Source: Pseudomonadota bacterium (GTDB taxonomy: Bacteria > Pseudomonadota > Alphaproteobacteria > Caulobacterales > Caulobacteraceae). Taken from it: 17,238 nt of DNA. A model generated the notes under the pieces. That model searched no databases. It saw nothing but the letters and a program-made list of their open reading frames with translations, and was not told the DNA's origin. The stretch covers positions 1-17,238 of the forward strand of contig JAEZIH010000281.1 of assembly GCA_023416055.1 (NCBI GenBank), read 5' to 3'. A program made the position numbers and the translations under genes. How positions within the stretch are numbered: the stretch's first letter is position 1; each line of letters opens with the position of its first letter. Of the stretch, positions 6,224-14,720 are shown one piece after another.

Positions 6224-7711
6224 ATGACCGTCCTGCGCCCCGCCCGTCGCGCCTTCCTGGCAGGAGCCCTGGCGGCCCCTGCGCTTGCGGCCCTGCCGGC
6301 CTGGGCGAAGGGCGCGGTCGACCTTGGTCCTGAGTTGGCCGCCCTGTTCGAGCCGGAAGCGACGGATGCCAGGCGCGCCGCCTTCTGGGCCGAGCGCCTG
6401 TCCACGGCGGGCCGCGAGCGGTGGCCGCTGGAGGCGTTCCAGGATGAGGTGCGAGGCGTCGCGGAGCTGTCCGGAGGCGTCGATCTGCTGGACGTTCGGC
6501 ATGTTCCGGACGGGCCGCTGGCGCAGCTCAGCTTTCGCCTGTGGTCGAGGCGGCAGGGCCTTGCCCGCTGGGTGCGGGCGCGGGTCGACAGGGACGAGCC
6601 GGAGCGGCTGCTCGACTTCTCCGACCTGCCCTTCCCGGAGATCTACGACCGCACAGGACCGGACGGACCCGTCTCCCGCGCCGGGCTGGCCGCGGAAGTC
6701 GAGCGGCGCGTGCGCTATGCGGTCGAGCGGGACGACTTCTCCGGCTGCGTGAAGGTTACGGCGCCCGACGGGGAGACCGTGTGGCAGGGCGCCTTCGGCC
6801 TCGCCGACCGCGAGACGGGACGGGTGAACACGCTTGAGACGCCCTTCCATATCGGTTCGGCGGACAAGAGCTTCACCGCCCTGATGATCGGCCGGCTGGT
6901 GCGAGAGGGACGGCTGACGTTCGACACTCCGCTGATCGAGGTGCTGCCCGACTACGCCAATGCGGAGTTCGCACGCGTCTGCACCATTCAGCACCTGCTG
7001 ACCCACTCCGCCGGTCTGGGCGGACTGTTCGAGCGACCCGGCTGGGACGGGAAGCGGCCCTTCACGCGCATGGCCGAGCTGCTGCCCGCGTTTGCGGGCG
7101 AGCCCCCGTACCACGTCCCGGGGACGGAGACCGGCTACAGCAACGAGGGCTTCGTCGTTCTGGGCGCCGTGATCGAGGCCGTTACCGGCCTGAGCTGGTT
7201 CGACCTGCTGGCCGAGCAGGTCTACCGGCCGGCCGGGATGGCCGGAAGCGGTCACTTCCGGATCGATGAACAGGTCGGGGTGAAGGCCGTCGGCTACATG
7301 TACCCGGAAGGCGACCGGCTGGGCTTCGGCGCCCGCGAGGCGAATGAAGTCCGTCAGGGCTACCGCGGCAACAGTTGCGGAGGCGGTTACTCGACCGTCG
7401 GGGACATGACCCGCTACCTGCGCGCCCTCAGGGAAGGGCGGCTGATGCCGCCGGAGCAGGCGGCCGAGTTCATCGCCGCCCAGCCTGGCGGTCTCCGGGG
7501 CTATGGCCGGGGCTTCCAGGTCCGGGCGACCCCCGAGGGGCGAACCGTCGTCGGGCACAGCGGCGGCGGTCCCCGGTCAGGGATCGACGGCTATCACCGC
7601 ATCGTGTGGGAGACCGGCTGGGCGGTCTCCATCCTCGGCAATTACGACTCGCCGTTCGCGGGCGAGATCGGTCGCGACATCACCCGCTGGCTGACCTATC
7701 AGGAGGCCTGA
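6224..7711 (+). CDS. Exported serine hydrolase, beta-lactamase/DD-peptidase (S12) family
   Basis: The protein has 495 residues. The N-terminus [19 protein letters not shown] resembles a twin-arginine signal (RRAFL at 8-12), with likely cleavage near residue 28. A region of about 120 residues (30-150) follows that I cannot assign. The catalytic domain (about 155-490) has the three class C-like motifs: SxxK as S212-A-D-K215, YxN as Y305-S-N307, and HSGG at 445-448 in place of KTG. Such proteins act as esterases, D-aminopeptidases or peptidases in the periplasm; the substrate here is unknown. GGGAG lies seven bases before the ATG at 6224. The gene follows the phn terminator and has its own leader of about 95 bases. 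Its last 13 bases overlap the convergent thrS gene. Confidence 0.88.
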   Translation: MTVLRPARRAFLAGALAAPALAALPAWAKGAVDLGPELAALFEPEATDARRAAFWAERLSTAGRERWPLEAFQDEVRGVAELSGGVDLLDVRHVPDGPLAQLSFRLWSRRQGLARWVRARVDRDEPERLLDFSDLPFPEIYDRTGPDGPVSRAGLAAEVERRVRYAVERDDFSGCVKVTAPDGETVWQGAFGLADRETGRVNTLETPFHIGSADKSFTALMIGRLVREGRLTFDTPLIEVLPDYANAEFARVCTIQHLLTHSAGLGGLFERPGWDGKRPFTRMAELLPAFAGEPPYHVPGTETGYSNEGFVVLGAVIEAVTGLSWFDLLAEQVYRPAGMAGSGHFRIDEQVGVKAVGYMYPEGDRLGFGAREANEVRQGYRGNSCGGGYSTVGDMTRYLRALREGRLMPPEQAAEFIAAQPGGLRGYGRGFQVRATPEGRTVVGHSGGGPRSGIDGYHRIVWETGWAVSILGNYDSPFAGEIGRDITRWLTYQEA

Positions 7712-9630
7712 CGACGCAGGTCCGGCGGGGTGGCCTCCTCGGTCAGCACGCGGATCGCCTCCTCGACGGTGACGATCTCCTGGGCCTGCGAGCCGAGGCG
7801 GCGCAGGGCGACCTTGCCCTCCTCGGCCTCCTTCTTGCCGACCACGGCGATGACCGGCACCTTGTTCACCGAGTGCTCGCGCACCTTGTAGCCGACCTTC
7901 TCGTTGCGCAGGTCGGTCTCGACCCGCAGCCCCGCCTTGCGGAACTTCGCCGCCACCTCTTCCGCATAGCCGTCGGCGTCCGAGACGATCGTCGCGACCA
8001 CAGCCTGCACCGGCGCCAGCCACAGCGGGAAGGCCCCGGCGTAGTTCTCGATCATGATGCCGATAAAGCGCTCGAAGCTGCCGAGAATGGCCCGGTGCAG
8101 CATCACCGGCCGGTGCTTCTGGCCGTCCTCGCCGATGTACTCCGCGCCCAGCCGCTCGGGCAGGACGTAGTCGAGCTGGATGGTGCCGCAGGTCCATTCG
8201 CGGCCGATGGCGTCCTTGACGATGAAGTCCAGCTTGGGCGCGTAGAAGGCGCCGTCGCCCTCGGTCACCACCGGTTCGGTCCCGGCGGCGCGGGCGGCGT
8301 CGGCCATCAGGCGCTCGGCCTTGTCCCAGAACTCGTCGGAGCCGGCGCGCACCTCCGGACGGGTGCCCAGCGAGATGTAGGCCGTCTCCATGCCGAGGTC
8401 CGAGTGGACCGAGCGGGCCAGCTCGATGAAGGCCGCCGTCTCGTCGACGATCTGGTCCTCGCGGCAGAAGATGTGGGCGTCGTCCTGGGTGAAGCCGCGC
8501 ACCCGCATCAGACCGTGCAGGGCGCCCGAGGGCTCGTAGCGGTGGCAGGCGCCGAACTCGGCCATGCGCAGCGGCAGTTCGCGGTACGACCGCTGGCCCT
8601 GGTCGAAGATCTGCACGTGACCCGGACAGTTCATCGGCTTGAGGCTGAGCGTCTCGCCCTCGACCGTCTCGCAGACGAACATGTTGGGGCGGTACTTGTC
8701 CCAGTGGCCCGAGGCCTCCCAGAATTTGCGGTCCAGCACCTGGGGCGTCTTGACCTCGACATAGCCGGCGGCGGTCAGCCGGCGGCGCATGTAGGCCTCG
8801 ATCACCTGCCACAGCACCCAGCCCTTGGGGTGCCAGAAGACCATGCCGCGGCCCTCTTCCTGCATGTGGAAGAGCTCCATCTGGCGGCCGATCCGGCGGT
8901 GGTCGCGCTTCTCGGCCTCCTCGACCCGCTTCAGATAGGCGTCGAGGTCGGCCTGGTTTGCCCAGGCGGTGGCGTAGATGCGCTGCAGCTGCGGATTGCG
9001 GTGGTCGCCGCGCCAGTAGGCCCCGGCCAGCTTGGTCAGCTTGAACGCCTTGCCGACGAACTTCGTCGACGGGAAGTGCGGCCCGCGGCACAGGTCGACC
9101 CAATCACCGGAAGAATAGGTCGTGATCGTCTCGTCCGCCGGCAGGTCGCGGATCAGCTCGGCCTTGAACTTTTCGCCCTTGGACTCGAACAGCCTGATCG
9201 CCTCGTCGCGGTCCCAGACTTGGCGGACCAGCTTCTCGTCGCGATCGACGATCTCGGCCATCTTCTTCTCGATCGCCGCGAAGTCGTCCGTCGAGAACGG
9301 CTCCTCACGGAAGAAATCGTAATAGAACCCGTCCTCTATGGCCGGGCCGATGGTCACCTGGGTGCCGGGGAACAGCTCCTGCACCGCCTGGGCCAGCACG
9401 TGGGCGGCGTCGTGGCGGATGGTCTCCAGCGCCTCGGGATCGTCGCGCATGATCAGGCGGAAGGCGCCGCCTTCCTCCAGCGGGCGGTCCAGGTCCCACT
9501 GCTTGCCGTTGATCTCGACCAGCGCCGCGCGCTTGGCGAGCGACGGCGAGATGGAGGCTGCGACGTCACGGCCGGTGGCGCCTTCGGGGTACTCTCGGCT
9601 GGCGCCGTCGGGGAATTTCAGTTCGATCAT
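7699..9630 (-). CDS. thrS: Threonyl-tRNA synthetase
   Basis: This 643-residue class II synthetase charges tRNA-Thr in the cytoplasm and has the full bacterial length. The TGS domain spans about 1-62. The editing domain carries HDAAH (H73 and H77) with C181 and H185, the site that removes mischarged serine. The catalytic core has PMNCPGH with zinc ligand C335, H386 in DDAHIF and H512 in MLHRAILGS. The anticodon-binding domain fills the last 110 or so residues. The start overlaps the yidD stop by four bases (ATGA), so translation is coupled to yidD and the scaffold-like gene upstream. The end runs 13 bases into the convergent serine hydrolase gene. I see no T-box or leader of its own. Confidence 0.98.
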   Translation of the reverse strand: MIELKFPDGASREYPEGATGRDVAASISPSLAKRAALVEINGKQWDLDRPLEEGGAFRLIMRDDPEALETIRHDAAHVLAQAVQELFPGTQVTIGPAIEDGFYYDFFREEPFSTDDFAAIEKKMAEIVDRDEKLVRQVWDRDEAIRLFESKGEKFKAELIRDLPADETITTYSSGDWVDLCRGPHFPSTKFVGKAFKLTKLAGAYWRGDHRNPQLQRIYATAWANQADLDAYLKRVEEAEKRDHRRIGRQMELFHMQEEGRGMVFWHPKGWVLWQVIEAYMRRRLTAAGYVEVKTPQVLDRKFWEASGHWDKYRPNMFVCETVEGETLSLKPMNCPGHVQIFDQGQRSYRELPLRMAEFGACHRYEPSGALHGLMRVRGFTQDDAHIFCREDQIVDETAAFIELARSVHSDLGMETAYISLGTRPEVRAGSDEFWDKAERLMADAARAAGTEPVVTEGDGAFYAPKLDFIVKDAIGREWTCGTIQLDYVLPERLGAEYIGEDGQKHRPVMLHRAILGSFERFIGIMIENYAGAFPLWLAPVQAVVATIVSDADGYAEEVAAKFRKAGLRVETDLRNEKVGYKVREHSVNKVPVIAVVGKKEAEEGKVALRRLGSQAQEIVTVEEAIRVLTEEATPPDLRRQAS

Positions 9631-9875
9631 CGGTCTGTCTTTGCGGGCGGTACGGGGTCATATCCCGATCCGCCGAAGGGGTGGCATTTACAGAGGCGCC
9701 GCACCGTCAGCCATCCCCCCTTGAGCGGTCCGTGCCGGATCAGCGCGTCCCGCCCGTAGTCGGAGCAGGTCGGCAGATACCGGCACTGCTGCCCGATCAG
9801 GGGCGACAGCGTCAGCTTGTAGCCGCGATGGGCCAGCCGGACGCCGCGTTCGTAGAGAGTTCCGCCGGAAGCCAT
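9627..9875 (-). CDS. yidD: YidD-family membrane protein insertion efficiency factor
   Basis: This small 82-residue protein has the complete family signature: [19 protein letters not shown] at about 23-41, then HG at 48-49, and [13 protein letters not shown] at about 64-76. YidD is a peripheral, amphipathic inner-membrane protein that assists YidC-dependent insertion. In many bacteria it sits between rnpA and yidC; here it lies between an IscU-like gene and thrS, an arrangement I recall from Caulobacter relatives. The stop overlaps the thrS start by four bases. The ATG at 9875-9873 has only a weak ribosome binding site, and a stable hairpin lies just upstream at 9890-9910. Confidence 0.95.
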   Translation of the reverse strand: MASGGTLYERGVRLAHRGYKLTLSPLIGQQCRYLPTCSDYGRDALIRHGPLKGGWLTVRRLCKCHPFGGSGYDPVPPAKTDR

Positions 9876-9889
9876 GTCGCCGCGCTTAT

Positions 9890-9910
9890 CCCCCGCCGGA
9901 CGGGCGGGGG
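9890..9910 (-). terminator. Stable GC hairpin upstream of yidD
   Basis: CCCCCGCC (9890-9897) pairs perfectly with GGCGGGGG (9903-9910) around a five-base loop. It stands between the IscU-like stop codon and the yidD start, about 15 bases before the ATG on the minus strand. No U-run follows, so partial termination, RNA processing or control of yidD translation are all possible. Confidence 0.4.
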
Positions 9911-9918
9911 CAACCGGC

Positions 9919-10389
9919 TCAGGCCGCCCCGGCGAGGCTAGTTCGCGTGTCGGGCCCGTTGCGGCCCAGCGCCTGGCGGACGGCGTCCAGCGTCGCCTCG
10001 ATGGCCACCATGGTCGAGGCGTGCCGGGCGGGGTAGTCGGCCACCAGTTTGAGGTCGCGCAGCCCGGCGAACCGGCCCTGCGGCCCCTCGCCCCCAGCCT
10101 TGAGCATGGCCAGCATGGCGTCGCGGGCGTCGGCGATCTCGTCCGCCGAAGCCCCGATCACCGCCTCGCCGACGACCCCTGCGGCGGCCTGGCCAAGGGC
10201 GCAGGCCTTCACGTCCTGGGCGAATTCAGCGACCCGGCCCTCAGGGCCCAGGACTACGTCGACGACGGCCTTCGAGCCGCACAGCTTGGCCACGCGCTCG
10301 CCGGTGCCCCCGGGCGCGGCCAGTCGGCCGGCGTGCGGCAGGTTCGCCGCCAGCTTGAGAATGCGCGCGCTGTAGAGCTCGTCGATCAT
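9919..10389 (-). CDS. Iron-sulfur scaffold-like protein (NifU_N/IscU family), atypical ligands
   Basis: The 156-residue protein has the IscU fold signature: an N-terminal [19 protein letters not shown] segment, C37 in LCGSK, C63 in KACALGQA, and ARH with H123. IscU scaffolds bind a nascent [2Fe-2S] cluster through three cysteines plus an Asp that helps release it. Here the third cysteine, expected just after H123, is alanine (A124), and the Asp normally two residues after the first cysteine is serine (S39). Cluster scaffolding by the usual mechanism is therefore doubtful. A role as a sulfur acceptor, carrier or accessory protein is possible but is inference. No iscS, sufB or hscA is nearby. 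It heads the operon with yidD (43-base gap) and thrS. The start lies after a weak AAGG. Confidence 0.85.
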   Translation of the reverse strand: MIDELYSARILKLAANLPHAGRLAAPGGTGERVAKLCGSKAVVDVVLGPEGRVAEFAQDVKACALGQAAAGVVGEAVIGASADEIADARDAMLAMLKAGGEGPQGRFAGLRDLKLVADYPARHASTMVAIEATLDAVRQALGRNGPDTRTSLAGAA

Positions 10390-10409
10390 GCCTTGAAGAT
10401 AGGCGAGGG

Positions 10410-10432
10410 GGCCGCCGGCGGGAAGGGCGGCC
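10410..10432 (-). terminator. Hairpin after the TPR gene, possible terminator
   Basis: GGCCGCC (10410-10416) pairs with GGCGGCC (10426-10432) around a nine-base loop, beginning a few bases past the stop codon of the minus-strand TPR gene. The following minus-strand sequence is only slightly T-rich (CTATCTTC). It may separate the TPR gene from the IscU-like operon. Confidence 0.4.
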
Positions 10433-10435
10433 GGG

Positions 10436-11233
10436 TCAGCCGCCCTGCAGCGAATTCCACGTCCGCGCCTGCTCGGCCGCCGGGGCGGCGGCCCGCGCCC
10501 GCAGCCAGGCGAGGTTCTGATCGGCCGCGTCCGGCGGCAGGTTGCGGCGCATGATGGTTTCGGCCTCGTCCATCTTGCCGCTCAGGCCCAGGGCCATGGC
10601 CAGGTTCAAACGCACCTTCAGCGAAGCCTCGGGACGCGCCGCCGCCCGGCGCAGCAGGGGCTCGGCGGCCGCTGTGTCGCCCCGGGTCATGGCCGAGATC
10701 GCCATATTGGTCAGTACGTCCGGGTTCTCGGGCGACAGCGCCAGGGCCTGCGCCCAGGCGGCCTGGGCGTCGTGCGAGCGGCGCACCTGCTCATAGGCCG
10801 TGCCCAGCAGCGACCATGGCCGCCAGTCGTCCGGTCGCGCGTCGCGCGCCCGCTCCAGCGCCGCAATACCATAGAAGGCCTGGCCGCGGGCGATGTGGCC
10901 GCGGCCGACTTCCAGCATCGCCTCCACGTTGGCCGGCTGCACCAGCAGCACGCGTTCGGCCATCTCGGCGGCTTCCTGATGCCGGCCCAGCTCCCGCATG
11001 GCCTGGGCCGCCCTGACGCCGGCGATCGGGTCCATCGGGTTGATCTCGGCCTGCTCGGTCCAGAACACCGACCGGCTCAGGGCGTCGGCGCGGTCATAAG
11101 CGGCGCGCACCTCGGCGCTGGCGGGCTGACGCGTGGCGGTCGCCGGAGCTTGCTGGGCGAGGGCCGGCGCAGCGGCCAGCAGCGGAGTCGTGAACAGGGC
11201 GATGGTTGCGATGCGGGCGGTCGTGCGCGACAT
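10436..11233 (-). CDS. Exported tetratricopeptide-repeat protein
   Basis: The protein has 265 residues. The start at 11233 has GGAG eight bases upstream and begins a Sec signal peptide (MSRTTARIA, hydrophobic to APALA, cleavage near 26), so the product is periplasmic or outer-membrane facing. An upstream in-frame ATG at 11281 would bury this signal and was not used. At least four helical TPR units fill about 70-235, for example residues 105-130 (EVGRGHIARGQAFYGIAALE) and 140-165 (SLLGTAYEQVRRSHDAQAAW), with the alanine and glycine spacing of TPR helices. The architecture resembles TadD-type pilotin or assembly proteins, but no tad genes are near, so the partner is unknown. It is divergent from the aminopeptidase gene with 92 bases between them. 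Confidence 0.85.
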   Translation of the reverse strand: MSRTTARIATIALFTTPLLAAAPALAQQAPATATRQPASAEVRAAYDRADALSRSVFWTEQAEINPMDPIAGVRAAQAMRELGRHQEAAEMAERVLLVQPANVEAMLEVGRGHIARGQAFYGIAALERARDARPDDWRPWSLLGTAYEQVRRSHDAQAAWAQALALSPENPDVLTNMAISAMTRGDTAAAEPLLRRAAARPEASLKVRLNLAMALGLSGKMDEAETIMRRNLPPDAADQNLAWLRARAAAPAAEQARTWNSLQGG

Positions 11234-11325
11234 GGAGGGCGCTCCGGAAGGTTCGCCTCCAGACTCGGGCCTTCGCGTCAATCCTTGGTTAAGATCGGCC
11301 GAAACGGCCGGAAAGGCCGCCGCCC

Positions 11326-12714
11326 ATGTCCGCCCTTCATCCCGACCTGCTGACCACCGACGCCGAGGGGGCCCTGCCGGTGCACATCGTCCGTCAGGGC
11401 GAGGCCGTCGAGGGCGTCTGGGGCGCCTGGGCGCGCGCCAACGATTTCACCGGCAAGGCCGGACAGCTGCTGCTGCTCCCGTGTTCCGACGACGGCGTCT
11501 CGGGCGTCCTGTTCGGCGCCGGCGAGCGCTTCGACCCGATGAGCGCCCGCGCGCTCGCCGCCCGGCTCCCGGCGGGCCTGTGGCGGCTCCAAGGGGTGGA
11601 GGGCGAGGACGCCTCGCGCGCCGCCCTGGCCTTCGCCCTCGGGGCCTATCGCTTCGATCGCTACAAGGCCTCGCAGAAGGCGCCGGCGCGCCTGGCGGCG
11701 GGGCCGGAGACCGACGTGGCGGCCGTCCTGCGCATCGCCGCTGCCTGCGCCCTGGCGCGCGAGATGGTCGACACCCCCGCCGCCGACATGGGCCCGCTGC
11801 AGATAGAGACCATCGCCCGCGAAATCGCCGAGCAGGCCGCCGCTTCGGTCGCCGTGACCGTCGGCGACGCCCTGCTGGAAAACAACTATCCCGCCGTCCA
11901 CGCGGTCGGCCGCGCCGCCGCCTCCCATCGTGCGCCCCGCGTGATCGAGCTGGGCTGGAACCTCGACCGCTCCGAGCTGCCGCTGGTGGCCCTCGTCGGC
12001 AAGGGCGTGGTGTTCGACACCGGTGGGCTGGATATCAAGGCCGCCGCCGGCATGCGCAACATGAAGAAGGATATGGGCGGCGCAGCTCATGCCCTGGCCC
12101 TCGGCCGGCTGGTCATGCAGGCCAATCTTCCGGTGCGGCTCGTGGTGCTGGTCGCCGCGGTGGAGAACGCCATCTCCGGCGACGCCTTCCGCCCCGGCGA
12201 CATTCTGGACAGCCGCAAGGGCCTGACCATCGAGATCGGCAACACCGACGCCGAGGGTCGGCTGATCCTCGCCGACGTCCTGGCCCGCGCCGGCGAGCAC
12301 TCGCCCGACCTCACCCTGGACTTCGCCACCCTGACCGGCGCCGCCCGCATCGCCCTCGGCCCCGAACTGCCGCCGCTCTACAGCGAGGACGAGAAGCTGG
12401 TCGCGGACCTGCTGGAGGCCTCGCGCGCCGTCGCCGACCCGCTGTGGCCGATGCCGCTGTGGCCCGGCTATCGCGCCGCTCTCGACAGCGAGATCGCCGA
12501 CATCCGCAACGACTCCGCCGCCTGGGCCCAGGCCGGGTCGGTCACCGCCGCACTCTTCCTGCAGCGCTTCGCCCCCGAGACGGGGGTCTGGGCTCACATG
12601 GATATCTTCGCGTGGAACCCGCGCAGCCAGCCAGGCCGGCCGGAAGGCGCCGAGGCCCAGGCGCTGCGGGCCTGTTTCGAAATGCTGTCCCGCCGCTTCC
12701 CGGCGCCACGATAA
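11326..12714 (+). CDS. Leucyl aminopeptidase, M17 family
   Basis: This 462-residue cytosolic dizinc aminopeptidase removes N-terminal residues from peptides. The catalytic domain carries K226, D231 (KGVVFDTGG), K238, D249, D308 and E310 (NTDAEGR) and R312. These match E. coli PepA K270, D275, K282, D293, D352, E354 and R356 at a constant offset of 44, so the metal site and the bicarbonate-binding arginine are intact. The N-terminal domain (about 1-130) is shorter than in PepA. The start at 11326 has GGAAAGG about nine bases upstream. The NlpC/P60 gene follows 42 bases later on the same strand and is probably co-transcribed, which suggests joint breakdown of peptides such as recycled murein peptides. 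PepA or PepB naming is left open. Confidence 0.95.
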   Translation: MSALHPDLLTTDAEGALPVHIVRQGEAVEGVWGAWARANDFTGKAGQLLLLPCSDDGVSGVLFGAGERFDPMSARALAARLPAGLWRLQGVEGEDASRAALAFALGAYRFDRYKASQKAPARLAAGPETDVAAVLRIAAACALAREMVDTPAADMGPLQIETIAREIAEQAAASVAVTVGDALLENNYPAVHAVGRAAASHRAPRVIELGWNLDRSELPLVALVGKGVVFDTGGLDIKAAAGMRNMKKDMGGAAHALALGRLVMQANLPVRLVVLVAAVENAISGDAFRPGDILDSRKGLTIEIGNTDAEGRLILADVLARAGEHSPDLTLDFATLTGAARIALGPELPPLYSEDEKLVADLLEASRAVADPLWPMPLWPGYRAALDSEIADIRNDSAAWAQAGSVTAALFLQRFAPETGVWAHMDIFAWNPRSQPGRPEGAEAQALRACFEMLSRRFPAPR

Positions 12715-12756
12715 GGCCTCCGTTCGTTAACGGCCCCTTCGGCATCTCGCGTCACG

Positions 12757-13587
12757 ATGACGACGGTTCAAACCGGACGAGTGCGCTTGACCCTGGACGC
12801 CGCCAGCCTTGACCCCCGCACCACCCTCGCGCGGCCCGACCTGGCCGAGCAGGCGCTGGAGGGCGTGGTGCGCGCCGCCGCCTACCGCCCCGTCCGCCCG
12901 ATGCGCGCCGTGGTCCCGCTGGCCGACATCCACGCCGAGGCCGACCCCGCGTCCGAGCGCATCGACCAGCTGATCTATGGCGAAATTTTCGACGTCCTCG
13001 ACCATAAGGGCGACCGCCTGTGGGGCCGGGCCCGCCGCGACGGCCTGGTCGGATGGATTTCCGCCTCGGCCCTGCAGCCCGGCGGACGCCTGCCGACCCA
13101 CCGGGTGGCCGCGGTCGCCTCGGCCCTGCCGCTCAACGCCCTGGTCGAGGAATCGGGCCCGGTGGCGGACGCCGACCTTGCCCCCGTCGGCGCCTTTGAG
13201 ACCGATCCCGTCGCCGTGGCCGAGCGGCTGCTCGGCGTGCCGCACAGCCTCGGCGCCCGGTCGTCCACGGCCACCGATTGCTCCGGGCTGATCCAGCAGG
13301 CCCTCTACGCCTGCGGCCGTGCGGGTCCGCGCCACGCCGACCAGCAGGCCGAGCTGGGCGAGGCGATCGACCGGGCGCAAGCGCGTCGGGGCGACCTGGT
13401 CGTCTGGATCGCTCCGCCGGGCGGGCACAGCTGGACCGGCCACTCGGCCTTCATGCTGGACGCCAACCGCGTCATCCACGCCACCGGCCACCACGGCGCG
13501 GTCGTGGTCGAGGCGTTCGGGGACGCCGACGCCCGCTATCGCTCCGAAGGCTTCTCCGCTCCGGTGTTCCGCCGCCTTCAGGCCTGA
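12757..13587 (+). CDS. NlpC/P60 (C40) cysteine peptidase with N-terminal SH3b domain
   Basis: The 276-residue protein has a bacterial SH3-like region (about 48-108, including LIYGEIFDVLDHKGDRLWGR and GLVGWISASAL) and a C-terminal NlpC/P60 domain with C175 in TDCSGLIQQAL, H229 in TGHSAFMLD and H241 in VIHATG as the catalytic triad. No signal peptide or membrane segment is visible, so it is probably cytoplasmic. Architecture and length resemble gamma-D-glutamyl-diamino acid endopeptidases such as Bacillus YkfC, which recycle murein peptides. Its partner upstream is an aminopeptidase. Its end overlaps the convergent queG gene by ten bases. The ATG at 12757 has only a weak ribosome binding site. 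The family is certain; a recycling role is inferred. Confidence 0.92.
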   Translation: MTTVQTGRVRLTLDAASLDPRTTLARPDLAEQALEGVVRAAAYRPVRPMRAVVPLADIHAEADPASERIDQLIYGEIFDVLDHKGDRLWGRARRDGLVGWISASALQPGGRLPTHRVAAVASALPLNALVEESGPVADADLAPVGAFETDPVAVAERLLGVPHSLGARSSTATDCSGLIQQALYACGRAGPRHADQQAELGEAIDRAQARRGDLVVWIAPPGGHSWTGHSAFMLDANRVIHATGHHGAVVVEAFGDADARYRSEGFSAPVFRRLQA

Positions 13588-14696
13588 CCGACCCATTCCG
13601 CCTGGACATTCGCGTCCGCCTCCAGCGGCATGCGCTCCGCCCGCAGACCGGCGAAGGCCGTCCCGTCCATCAGTTGCGACAGCGCCCAGACCGCCGCGCC
13701 GCGCACTATGGGCGCAGGGTCGTCGAGCAGTCGGCGCGCGGGCTCGACCAGCTCCGCGTCCCCGCTGTTGCCGATGGCGTAGAGGACGTTGCGCACGAAC
13801 CGGTCCCGGCCGATCCGCTTGACTGGGCTTTTTGAGAACAGAGTGCGGAAAGACGGGTCATCCAGCGCCGCCAGATCGGCCAGCCGCGGCGACACCAGGG
13901 CGTCACGGGCGTGCACCCGGGTCTCGTGCGAGGCCAGGGCAAACTTGTTCCAAGGGCAGACCGCCAGGCAGTCGTCGCAGCCGTAGATGCGCGATCCTGT
14001 CGCCCGGCGGAACTCAACCGGCCACGGCCCGGCGAACTCTATGGTCAGGTAGGAGAGGCAGCGCCGCGCATCCAGCTGGAAGGGGGCCGGGAAGGCCTGC
14101 GTCGGGCAGGCGGTCAGACAGGCGGTGCAGGCCCCGCAGTGCTCGCTTTCCGGCGCGTCCGGCTCCAGCTCGGCGGCGGACAGGATGACCCCCAGGAACA
14201 GCCAATTGCCCCGGCTGCGCGACAGCAGGTTGGTGTGCTTGCCCTGCCAGCCGACGCCCGCCCGCTGGGCCAGCGGCTTTTCCATCAGCGGGGCGGTGTC
14301 GACGAAGACCTTCACGTCCTCGCCGGTCCGGGCGGCGATCTGTCCGGCCAGGGTCTTCAGCCGGCCCTTGATCAGCTCGTGATAATCGTCGCCGCGGGCG
14401 TAGACCGAGATGTAACCGGACGAACGATCACCCAGCTCCGGCAGCGGATCATGGCCCGGCCCGTAGTTGAGGCCCAGCACGATCGCGGTGCGCGCCTCGG
14501 CCCACATCGAGGTGGGGTGGGCGCGGCGCTCCAGCGTCGTCTCCATCCAGCCCATCTCGCCGTGGCGTCCCGCGCCGACGAAGTGGGCCAACCGCTCGCC
14601 GGCCGTCCACGGCTCGGACGCCGAAGCGAAGCGGCACACGTCGAAGCCCAGGGCCGACGCGCGTTCGCGGATGAAGTTGCGGGGATCGGCCGCCAT
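13578..14696 (-). CDS. queG: Epoxyqueuosine reductase
   Basis: QueG performs the last step of queuosine synthesis, cobalamin-dependent reduction of epoxyqueuosine in the wobble position of tRNAs. The 372-residue protein has the cobalamin-binding N-terminal domain with catalytic D134 in FVDTAPLMEKPLAQRAG and the GWQGKHTNLL segment. Next is a two-cluster ferredoxin-like region: C187, C190, C193 and C197 (CGACTACLTACP) and C213, C240, C243 and C247 (CDDCLAVCPWNKF). A HEAT-like C-terminal region follows (about 290-345), with VRNVLYAIGNSGD and VRGAAVWALSQL. All eight cluster cysteines are present. The gene lies 24 bases after a glutathione transferase gene and is probably in its operon. No other queuosine gene is in the window. 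The end overlaps the NlpC/P60 gene by ten bases. Confidence 0.97.
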   Translation of the reverse strand: MAADPRNFIRERASALGFDVCRFASASEPWTAGERLAHFVGAGRHGEMGWMETTLERRAHPTSMWAEARTAIVLGLNYGPGHDPLPELGDRSSGYISVYARGDDYHELIKGRLKTLAGQIAARTGEDVKVFVDTAPLMEKPLAQRAGVGWQGKHTNLLSRSRGNWLFLGVILSAAELEPDAPESEHCGACTACLTACPTQAFPAPFQLDARRCLSYLTIEFAGPWPVEFRRATGSRIYGCDDCLAVCPWNKFALASHETRVHARDALVSPRLADLAALDDPSFRTLFSKSPVKRIGRDRFVRNVLYAIGNSGDAELVEPARRLLDDPAPIVRGAAVWALSQLMDGTAFAGLRAERMPLEADANVQAEWVGQA

Positions 14697-14720
14697 GGCC
14701 GTCGTCTGACGCCTCGGGGC

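Noticed and set aside
6086..7558. A 490-codon open frame on the minus strand
   Set aside because: It is the complement of the serine hydrolase gene, which has SxxK, YxN and HSGG motifs. The minus frame shows no domain.
7375..9759. A 794-codon open frame on the plus strand
   Set aside because: It lies antisense to thrS and yidD, whose protein motifs are unmistakable. Its translation is low-complexity His/Val/Leu/Gly/Ala-rich, as expected from the complement of GC-rich codons.
12715..12738. Short inverted repeat CCGTT/AACGG between the aminopeptidase and NlpC/P60 genes
   Set aside because: The stem has only five pairs and no T-run, and the genes are probably co-transcribed.
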